The notes beneath the pieces were generated by a model, which worked only from the letters and a program-made list of their open reading frames with translations, made no database searches and was not told the origin of the DNA. DNA of 32,932 nt from Leptolyngbyaceae cyanobacterium RU_5_1 (GTDB lineage: Bacteria > Cyanobacteriota > Cyanobacteriia > Leptolyngbyales > Leptolyngbyaceae). Location of the stretch: positions 1 to 32,932 of the forward strand of contig JAAUSG010000028.1 of the NCBI GenBank assembly GCA_012034055.1. The letters run 5' to 3'. A program made the position numbers and the translations under genes. Shown one piece after another: positions 27,001 through 32,932 of this stretch (position 1 is its first letter; each line of letters begins with the position of its first letter).

Positions 27001-27028
27001 ATTGGTTATTGGTCATTGGTCGTTGGTT
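27001..27028 (+). repeat. Heptamer tandem repeat (ATTGGTT type)
   Basis: Four units are ATTGGTT, ATTGGTC, ATTGGTC and GTTGGTT. Such short tandem heptamers are a known feature of filamentous cyanobacterial spacers. The array directly abuts copy B of the structured repeat. Confidence 0.75.
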
Positions 27029-27030
27029 AT

Positions 27031-27103
27031 TAAACCTTGTCCACGTCCAGACCTGGAGCTTTCCCTTAAGAAAAGCTCCAGATTCTGCGCTGGACGTGGT
27101 TTA
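27031..27103 (+). repeat. Structured 73-bp repeat, copy B
   Basis: Two nested inverted repeats are perfect here: outer arms CCACGTCCAG (27041-27050) and CTGGACGTGG (27090-27099), inner arms CTGGAGCTTT (27053-27062) and AAAGCTCCAG (27072-27081). TAAACC and GGTTTA mark the ends. A transcript would fold into a double hairpin. It lies between the permease and ATPase genes. Confidence 0.9.
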
Positions 27104-27114
27104 GCTGTTAATTA

Positions 27115-27163
27115 TTCGCCCTTCGCCCTTCGCCCTTCGTCCTTCGTCCTTCGCCCTTTGTCC
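27115..27163 (+). repeat. Heptamer tandem repeat (TTCGCCC type), seven units
   Basis: Units are TTCGCCC x3, TTCGTCC x2, TTCGCCC and TTTGTCC, continuing as TTCCCAT up to the ATPase start. The array occupies the position where the ATPase ribosome site should be, and no purine-rich site is visible. Confidence 0.85.
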
Positions 27164-27171
27164 TTCCCATT

Positions 27172-28063
27172 GTGTTGAAAATCGAGCATCTCACTAAAAC
27201 CTATGGTCAACGAGTTGTTCTTGAGGATCTGAATCTGTCGGTTCCAACTGGGCAGATTTATGGACTATTAGGTTCAAATGGAGCCGGAAAGACGACGACC
27301 ATTAATATTCTTTGTAATTTGTTGAAAGCAACCAGCGGCAGTGTTCGAGTCAACGATGAACCTGTCTCTGAAAAACGAAGGATTTGATTGGAGTAGCGCC
27401 CCAGGAAACGTTGCTTTACCGGAGCTTGACGTGTGAGGAGAATTTGAGATTTTTGCCACTCTGTATGGTCTGCGGGGAAATGCCAGGGTTCAGCGAGTGC
27501 AAACCTGTTTAGCGGCTGTTGGACTCGCTGATCGGGCCAAGAGTATGGCAGAAACGCTGAGTGGGGGAATGCAGCGCAGGTTGAGTTTGGCGATCGCCCT
27601 CATCCATCAACCCAAACTCCTGATCCTGGATGAACCCACAACCGGCTTAGATCTGGAAGCCCGGTATGATCTTTGGGAATTAATTCGTCAGCTCCAGAGT
27701 CAGGGCATCACCATTCTGCTCACGACTCATCTGCTGGATGAGGCAGAACGTCTGTGTCAGCGAATCGGTATCCTCAAGCAAGGGCGCATTTTGGCAGAGG
27801 GCAACATGGCAGAACTGCGTCAGCTTATTCCTGCCCAAGAAATTGTGCTGGTTCAAACGAGTCAAGAAAAGCAAGCGATCGCTCGTGCTCAAGAACTTGG
27901 CTTTCCTCACCGTTACTACGGTAGTGATCTCGCCTTCTGGCTTCCCAAATCAATGGAGTTGCACGAGATTCTGACCGGCTTCAATGGCATTCCCTTCGAC
28001 TCCATCTCTCGCCAGCCTGTGCGTTTAGAACACATCTACCTGGAAGTCATGCAACTGGACTAA
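27172..28063 (+). pseudogene. ABC transporter ATP-binding protein, two frameshifts
   Basis: The N-terminal part (27172-27387; GTG or TTG start) holds the Walker A motif GSNGAGKTTT. It then leaves frame at GAAGG near 27380, where one missing A would give KDLIGVAPQETLLYRSLTCE. That second frame fails again at a T5 run near 27450, where one more T would give LRFFATLYGLRGNAR. The last frame (to 28063) carries LSGGMQRRLSLA, Walker B LLILDEPTTGLD and the switch TTHLL. Restored length is about 297 residues, normal for the ABC-2 exporter partner of the permease at 26200. As read it cannot make a working ATPase. The two single-base losses point to sequence error or recent decay. It is convergent with the L,D-transpeptidase gene, 3 bp away. 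Confidence 0.85.
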
Positions 28064-28066
28064 TCA

Positions 28067-28711
28067 TCATCTCACGACCTTCACTTCAACGCCCAGACTG
28101 ACCTTCTTAAACAAATCCTCAATGTCTGTGTTGTACATGCGAATGCAGCCATGCGAAGCAGCCGTACCAACCGATTTCGGGTTTGGGGTGCCGTGGAAGC
28201 CAATCCAGTTTTTGCCGTCTGTCCAAAAGCCAATCCAGTAGCGGCCGAGAGGATTTTCTGGGTCTCCGCCTGGAATGCTGATGCCTTTCTGTAGTGGGTG
28301 AACCCAGGTGGGGTTCTTGAACATTTGCTGCACCTTGAAGGTTCCAGTCGGTGTTTCCCAACCCGGACGGCCCACTGCGATCGCATACGTTTTGACGGTA
28401 GTGTTTCCCCGATAAAGCGTGACTCGACGACGGCTCAGTTTGATCTCTAAACGCAGGGGTTGCTCATCCGAATAGAGCGGTTTGGGATTTGGTTCCCGTG
28501 AACTTGGCAGCTCAAACTCCAGAGTTTCTGGAGTAACGGGTTGAACCGTTGGTGCAGACAAAACCTCTGGTTGAACAGGTGTCGAGAGTGGCAAATTGTC
28601 TGGAGTGGGTGGCTCCGGTTCCAAATAAACACCCGCCTGGGCAGAAAAAGGGGATGTGATGAGTCCAATCGCAATCAGCAAACTGGTTAATGTAACCGGG
28701 CGGTGCAGCAT
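28067..28711 (-). CDS. L,D-transpeptidase (YkuD domain)
   Basis: A periplasmic enzyme that forms 3-3 peptidoglycan cross-links or attaches proteins to peptidoglycan. The 214-residue form starting at 28711 (MLHRPVTL) has a clean signal peptide ending SAQA, a Pro-rich spacer and a YkuD domain (about 90-214). Family phrases are LYRGNTTVKTYAIAVGRPGWETPTGTF and the active site SHGCIRM with catalytic Cys189. An in-frame ATG at 28759 would add a Cys-rich 16-residue extension made of a small duplication (GGCAAACGTAT twice), which would spoil the signal peptide; I prefer the shorter form. The upstream PEP-CTERM gene has the same direction. Confidence 0.92.
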   Translation of the reverse strand: MLHRPVTLTSLLIAIGLITSPFSAQAGVYLEPEPPTPDNLPLSTPVQPEVLSAPTVQPVTPETLEFELPSSREPNPKPLYSDEQPLRLEIKLSRRRVTLYRGNTTVKTYAIAVGRPGWETPTGTFKVQQMFKNPTWVHPLQKGISIPGGDPENPLGRYWIGFWTDGKNWIGFHGTPNPKSVGTAASHGCIRMYNTDIEDLFKKVSLGVEVKVVR

Positions 28712-28759
28712 GTTGACAGTTGAAGGGCAAACGTATAAAAGGCAAACGTATGGATGCAA

Positions 28760-29476
28760 TTATGCCTTGTCGAATGGACGGGGAGTGACTCTCTTTCGGC
28801 GCATCCACCACCCTAGCCCTAATAATCCCAGCGCCATGCCGCTTCCCGCAATCTCAGAAGGCTCAGGAACAGCTGTACACGAACCATCTTTACAGGGATC
28901 TGGTGTAGGGAGTGGACCGGGTTCTGATCCAGGATCTGGAGTCGGACTCGGTTCTGGTTCGGGAAGCCTCAGAGCATAACTGACGTTTCCAACCCCTTCC
29001 CCTGCATAGGGATTGTGGAGTGGATCAGAGGGATTAGAGGTGTTGCCAATCAGGAATTGTGACCCATTGATGAAAAAACCAAAATCTGGTTGAAGAGGAG
29101 CTACTACGAAACTCAAGCCAATGATTTCCAGTTTTCCAGCGATTGTTTGAAAATAGGCTTTAGGAAAATTGTTGTAATCTAGCTCATTCTGCTCGGTATA
29201 CGTTGTGTTAAAAATATTAAACACAATGGACAGACCGTGATTTTTAGGATTTACGCAAAAGAACTGTTCCATTGACGTGCTGCAATCTTCCAGAGGACCG
29301 GAATCGTCATACGTAAAATTGCCAGTATATTTGCCTACATAATTACCTGTGGTTACATCGACTGTAAAGTCGTAGGTAACTGTAGCTGCCTCAACGGGTT
29401 TGGCAGTTATTCCCCAACTAAGGACGGTGGCTCCTGCTGTAGCAGCGATTAATGTTGTGAGCGCAGGTTTTGCCAT
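28760..29476 (-). CDS. PEP-CTERM sorting domain protein
   Basis: The 238-residue exported protein has a signal peptide (about 1-30, ending VEAA), a beta-rich Asn/Thr-rich body and an acidic Pro-rich stretch (SPTPDPGSEPGPLPTPDP). A canonical sorting tail begins PEPSEIAGSG (from 204), followed by a hydrophobic helix (MALGLLGLGWWM) and a basic RRKR cluster. Such tails are processed by exosortase, and family members go to the outer surface or extracellular polymer. Nine residues follow the basic cluster, slightly more than usual. No exosortase gene is seen in the window. The body matches no family I recognise. A GAGGA ribosome site precedes the ATG. Confidence 0.85.
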   Translation of the reverse strand: MAKPALTTLIAATAGATVLSWGITAKPVEAATVTYDFTVDVTTGNYVGKYTGNFTYDDSGPLEDCSTSMEQFFCVNPKNHGLSIVFNIFNTTYTEQNELDYNNFPKAYFQTIAGKLEIIGLSFVVAPLQPDFGFFINGSQFLIGNTSNPSDPLHNPYAGEGVGNVSYALRLPEPEPSPTPDPGSEPGPLPTPDPCKDGSCTAVPEPSEIAGSGMALGLLGLGWWMRRKRVTPRPFDKA

Positions 29477-30045
29477 GAATTCCTCTTTTCATCAAACGTG
29501 GTCAACCCAAAAGGATTACTCAGTGAAAAATTGAAGATTTTTTCTTCAATAAGGAGTCATCAGCCAAAACTGACTAGCTTTCTTAAGCGTTTAGAGACAA
29601 GCAAAGCTGGTTACTAAGACTAGACTAATACCTTAAGGGGTTTTTGAAGGTGTTGAAAGAATATTTCTATCCTATCTCCCAACGTTAACGCAGAAGAGCC
29701 AATCGACTGTGTTGATACTCCGATAACTACACCCCGAACGCTTCAATTTCCGAATGAAGACTGTATGTCTTAACCAAGCACGACGTAAAAGCACTTGAGA
29801 AGTTCACCAATATGCCCAAATCTTTATAATTCGGTCTATGGTGGATTCACTCATAGTGGCTCTCTATAGTGAGGCTAGCTGAGATTTTACGCGATTGACT
29901 AGAGAAACTTTGCAGACTTCATCAAGACTGTACAGAATGGAGCCAGGATCAAATCAAAGCAAAATCATTTGTGTGTGGTGCAGCAGGTGTACATCATTGA
30001 TCGATCGCCGATTTCAGTTTGTTGACTGGCTGCAAAGGTTGGTCG
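29477..30045. other. Intergenic region between ndbB and the PEP-CTERM gene
   Basis: This 569-bp spacer holds the promoter of the minus-strand PEP-CTERM gene and the 3' end of ndbB. A hairpin with an 8-bp stem (ATTGAAGA/TCTTCAAT, 29530-29550) lies 54 bp upstream of the PEP-CTERM start. A TATAAT string occurs on the plus strand near 29826, but no plus-strand gene follows it. No gene is supported here. Confidence 0.5.
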
Positions 30046-31248
30046 TTACTTGGAAATATCTTCAAGGACATTCCGAATTGGCTGTGCAATCCAGTTCAGC
30101 CCTACTCGAAGCTGGTGCTCCAGGGTGGGCAATCGGTAGAGGTATGCCAGCCGACGAGCGATGGCGGCTAAAGAACCGTCCAGCTTTAGTCCCAGTCCAG
30201 CCAGGGTGGCGTTGTCCGTTCCCAAGGTGATCATTTCGCCGAGGTGCTGGTATTGGAAGGGGAGTAAAGGGCGTCCGGTGAGGGAAGCCCAGAGATTCCA
30301 GCCTACGTAATCTGCTTGCTGGATAGCTGCTTGAGCGGTTGCCGGAACCTGCTGCCCTTCAGCGTCTTTGCAATTTGCCAAATCACCCAGGGCAAAAATC
30401 TCCGGTTGATCCACAGCTTGTAGGGTGGGGGTAACGACGAGCTGTTCGCGTGGATTCTTCTTCAACGGTAGAGCGTTGATCATGTCAGCAACTCGCGTTC
30501 CAACTGTCCACAACACGATATCGGCGGGAATGGTGTCGATGGTGCCTTTGTAATTGAGAGAGATCGTGTCTGCCGCGATCGCTTCCACGGTCGTTTCCAA
30601 ATCCAGCCACACGCCTCGCTCACTCAGTGCTTTATTGGCAGCATCCCGGTTGAAGTCTGGTGACGTGCGCAGAATTTGATCCGACAGCTCAACCAGGCGC
30701 AGGCGTCCCCGATCTTTCAGCCGGTCTGCCAGCTTGCAGGCTAGTTCCACGCCAGAGTAGCCCGCTCCGACGATCGCAATCCGAATCCTGTCTGTATCGG
30801 TCTCCTCCAATGTCCGCAAGCGTTCCTCTAAACGGTACGCATCGGCGATCGTGCGGAACGGCAGCGCATAGTCCAGAGCGCCTGGCACCTTATTCAACGG
30901 CGTTTCCCCACCCAATGCCAGAACCAGGCGATCATAGGCAAGCTCTGTCCCATTTTGGAGCTGCACCTGCTTCTCTGATACATTAATTCCGGCGACACTG
31001 CCTTGATAGAATCGCACTCCCGTTCCAGCTAGCAGTTCCTCAAATGGCGGCGCAATTTCCCAGGTTTGCAGTTCGCCGGTCATCAGTTCGTACAGCAAGG
31101 GCGAAAACAGGAAGCGATCGCTGCGATCAACCAGCACAATTTCCGGTTTTTCCGATTTGATCCAGGGCAACTGGCTGAGGCGCAACGCGGTGTAGAGACC
31201 TCCGAAGCCTCCACCAAGAATACAGATACGGGCGGGGTGTTCAGTCAT
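30046..31248 (-). CDS. ndbB: Type II NAD(P)H-quinone reductase, NdbB-like (demethylphylloquinone reductase)
   Basis: This flavoprotein transfers electrons from NAD(P)H to quinones without pumping protons. The 400-residue protein has two nucleotide-binding folds, with FAD motif GGGFGG at 12-17 (RICILGGGFGGLYTALRLSQL) and NAD(P) motif GAGYSG at 161-166, plus the late FAD motif EIFALGDLANCKD. The phrases FLFSPLLYELMTGELQTWEIAPPFEELL and NIW/NLWASLTGRPLLP agree with what I remember of Synechocystis Slr1743 (NdbB) and plant NDC1, which reduce demethylphylloquinone before its final methylation in vitamin K1 synthesis. A plain NDH-2 role is the alternative. No membrane helix is evident; the C-terminus (YLYRLPTLEHQLRVGLNW) may be the membrane-binding amphipathic part. 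Confidence 0.88.
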   Translation of the reverse strand: MTEHPARICILGGGFGGLYTALRLSQLPWIKSEKPEIVLVDRSDRFLFSPLLYELMTGELQTWEIAPPFEELLAGTGVRFYQGSVAGINVSEKQVQLQNGTELAYDRLVLALGGETPLNKVPGALDYALPFRTIADAYRLEERLRTLEETDTDRIRIAIVGAGYSGVELACKLADRLKDRGRLRLVELSDQILRTSPDFNRDAANKALSERGVWLDLETTVEAIAADTISLNYKGTIDTIPADIVLWTVGTRVADMINALPLKKNPREQLVVTPTLQAVDQPEIFALGDLANCKDAEGQQVPATAQAAIQQADYVGWNLWASLTGRPLLPFQYQHLGEMITLGTDNATLAGLGLKLDGSLAAIARRLAYLYRLPTLEHQLRVGLNWIAQPIRNVLEDISK

Positions 31249-31459
31249 GGTTCGGACAGGAACTTAATCCTAATGAACGATTCCCCTTCAGGATAGCGAA
31301 TATAGCAGTTTGCATTCTGCTTCTGGGCAGTAGGGTTGGCATTTTAGTTTCCTTCTCCAGCCACTTTTGCTACTTTAGCAAAAAATACCCCTTGTGGGTA
31401 CTGTCAATGGCTGTTCGAATTTTCCATAATAGAAGGCAAATTCTATTGCTGGAAGAACA

Positions 31460-31774
31460 ATGGAAACGCCCACAAAAATCATTCCGGTAGAACTGGCTGA
31501 CGGCACGATTGTCAGGATTGAAGCCACGCCGATTGGGGAACAGCGTGTGGCGTTTCAGAGCCGCCCCTTCAGCGAAGTGACGACGGTTGTGAAGGCGATC
31601 GCGGGTGAGCTGGCAGGAACCTTGCAAGCCATCAAACGGGAAGCCGCACCAGACAAAATCAGCGTCAAGGTGGGGCTGGAGGTTGCCGTTGAATCGGGAC
31701 AGCTTACGGCTCTGATTGTGAAAGGGGCTGGCAAGGCAAATCTGGAGATTGCAATGGAGTGGAGCAGGGACTAG
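31460..31774 (+). CDS. Trypco1 (CU044_2847 family) domain protein
   Basis: The 104-residue protein is wholly one small beta-rich domain (start METPTKIIPVELADGTIVRI; FSEVTTVVKAIAGELAGTLQ; KISVKVGLEVAVESGQLTALIVKGAGKANLEIAMEW). This matches my recollection of the trypsin-co-occurring domain 1 family, named because its members sit beside trypsin-like peptidases in predicted bacterial conflict systems. A protease gene indeed starts three bases after its stop. It probably binds or regulates the protease, as adaptor, inhibitor or sensor; this is inference. A GGAAGA ribosome site precedes the ATG. Confidence 0.82.
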   Translation: METPTKIIPVELADGTIVRIEATPIGEQRVAFQSRPFSEVTTVVKAIAGELAGTLQAIKREAAPDKISVKVGLEVAVESGQLTALIVKGAGKANLEIAMEWSRD

Positions 31775-31777
31775 ATC

Positions 31778-32932
31778 ATGGCCAGCCAACGACTAGATCG
31801 ATTACTGCAACAGTGTACAGTTCGCTTGCGGGTTGGGAGTGCCCAGGGAACCGGATTCTTTGTCGCGCCAGGGCTGATTCTCACCTGTGCCCATGTGGTT
31901 GAGGGAGCCGTTGGAGAAGCCGGATTTAGGCCAGTTGACGTGTTTTGGAGAGAGCGGAATCAGCACTATATCGCTGACATTGAGGAATTCCTGGCAGATC
32001 CCAATATTGATCTTGCGCTACTCAGGTTAACCGTTGACTTCCCTGATCACCCCTGCGTCTATCTCGATGCGTCTCTTCCTCAGTTGGACGATCGCCTCTA
32101 CACCTTCGGCTATCCCGAAGATAACCCCGATGGTGATCCAGTCACGTCTGGCTATGAAGGTGAGAGTTTTCGAGACAATTCCTCGTTCCACAAGCTGAAA
32201 GGGGGACAGTTCAACTATGGATCCAGTGGTTCACCCCTGCTGAATCGTCGCACAGGTAAGGTTTGTGGAATCGTCAATATTTCCCGCGACACGACGACGG
32301 ATTTAGGAGGACGCGCTGTTGTGGCACGGGAGATCTTGTGGAAGTTCCCGGAATTGATCGATCGCCAACGCCAGTTTCATCGGCACAATCTGCGCTGGAC
32401 GATTACGGCGTTGAACGTTCGCCAATTCATTCTCTGGCAGACGATTGGCGGTGCCGTTGGAGCGGGGGTGGGGCTGGGCAGCCTGCGGGCCGCGATCGCG
32501 CCCTTTGCCTACATGCTGCCCTCTGTTCAGTTCATCACCAACTTTTGGGGAGCCGCCTTACTGGGAGCCGCTTTGACATTGGGCATGGCGCTCTCAGAGC
32601 AGATTGAACAGCCATTGCGTAAAGGCGTATCCATTTGGGCGGTTGGTTTGGGAACAGCATTTTTCGGGATTGCTCACATGCTCCTGGCCTTCAGCAATGG
32701 CTCATTTCTGACTGAAACACCGCTCGTTGCGCCAATGGGGTTTGTGGCTGGCTTGGGATTGAGCATCGCGCTCTATGACCAACCCTGGATCAGAATCGCG
32801 CAAGCGGAAGCAGGGATTTCCCAAGAGCCGCTGACCAACACCGTGCATTTGGGGATAAACCGCTGCTGGCTACGCTTCGGGTTAGCGGCTCTCGCCTTCG
32901 CTGCCATCCAGGGCGTGTTCATTCTGGTTGGC
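31778..32932 (+). CDS. Trypsin-like serine protease with multi-helix membrane region (partial, runs off the window)
   Basis: The frame stays open for 385 codons to the window end. The N-terminal chymotrypsin/HtrA-like peptidase (about 10-190) has a full triad: His39 (LTCAHVV), Asp78 (NIDLALL) and Ser150 (YGSSGSPLL). No signal peptide precedes it, so the protease domain should lie in the cytoplasm. After a basic stretch (about 195-215) come at least five hydrophobic segments (about 218-240, 250-275, 284-305, 315-335, 365-385). The domain order of peptidase then membrane helices, with a Trypco1 gene upstream, suggests a membrane-tethered effector or sensor. The C-terminus is unknown because the gene is cut by the window edge. 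Confidence 0.85.
   Translation, partial: MASQRLDRLLQQCTVRLRVGSAQGTGFFVAPGLILTCAHVVEGAVGEAGFRPVDVFWRERNQHYIADIEEFLADPNIDLALLRLTVDFPDHPCVYLDASLPQLDDRLYTFGYPEDNPDGDPVTSGYEGESFRDNSSFHKLKGGQFNYGSSGSPLLNRRTGKVCGIVNISRDTTTDLGGRAVVAREILWKFPELIDRQRQFHRHNLRWTITALNVRQFILWQTIGGAVGAGVGLGSLRAAIAPFAYMLPSVQFITNFWGAALLGAALTLGMALSEQIEQPLRKGVSIWAVGLGTAFFGIAHMLLAFSNGSFLTETPLVAPMGFVAGLGLSIALYDQPWIRIAQAEAGISQEPLTNTVHLGINRCWLRFGLAALAFAAIQGVFILVG

Noticed and set aside
27001-27163. Tandem repeats that could suggest a CRISPR array
   Set aside because: Units are contiguous heptamers without unique spacers, and no cas genes are nearby.
29895-30230. 111-codon plus-strand ORF upstream of and overlapping the end of ndbB
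   Set aside because: Half of it is antisense to conserved ndbB; no ribosome site or similarity.
31386-31400. TACCC/GGGTA hairpin followed by a T-run on the minus strand, resembling a terminator
   Set aside because: Only a 5-bp stem, and no minus-strand gene ends there; ndbB begins to its left.
32263-32607. 114-codon ORF in another frame within the protease
   Set aside because: Overlaps a frame with an intact catalytic triad and continuous homology; Arg/Gly/Ala-rich shadow.

Overview
The window looks like chromosomal DNA of a filamentous, motile cyanobacterium. Evidence: frequent HIP1 octamers (GCGATCGC) throughout, an orange carotenoid protein, a PyrF-PyrE fusion, an NdbB-type quinone reductase, PATAN-receiver and HmpF proteins of the type IV pilus taxis system, and short heptameric repeats in spacers. 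I cannot name the species.

Layout. 1-3 kb: orange carotenoid protein (minus, GTG start) divergent from a fused orotidine-phosphate decarboxylase/orotate phosphoribosyltransferase. 3-9.6 kb: envelope-related genes (a FecR-domain protein with a proline-rich tail, a frameshifted beta-barrel outer membrane protein, a second, frameshifted FecR-domain protein) plus a mercaptopyruvate-type sulfurtransferase. A 1241-bp ISH3-like insertion sequence with terminal inverted repeats, a 5-bp target duplication and a nonsense-interrupted transposase sits in the spacer between the outer membrane protein and the second FecR gene. 9.6-23.5 kb: a complete Hmp/Pil-type chemotaxis cluster on the minus strand, in transcription order PATAN-receiver, CheY-like, CheW-like, MCP and giant CheA-receiver hybrid, ending in a 76-residue hypothetical; the coiled-coil gene hmpF is divergent from it. 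Together they would set the activity and polarity of type IV pili for gliding and phototaxis. 23.5-25.5 kb: tilS and a Dam-like adenine methyltransferase. 25.5-28.1 kb: repeat-rich DNA (MITE-like palindrome, two copies of a structured 73-bp repeat, heptamer arrays) around an ABC-2 permease and a doubly frameshifted ABC ATPase. 28.1-31.2 kb: L,D-transpeptidase, PEP-CTERM protein and NdbB. 31.4 kb to the end: a Trypco1-domain protein followed 3 nt later by a trypsin-like protease with a multi-helix membrane region, cut off by the window edge. This pair resembles predicted conflict/defence modules.

A striking window-wide pattern is that four genes (outer membrane protein, FecR 2, cheW, ABC ATPase) are each broken by one or two single-base differences at homopolymer runs, with recognisable family sequence continuing in another frame. 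Either the assembly has homopolymer errors or these loci are truly decaying or switching. Raw reads would settle which.
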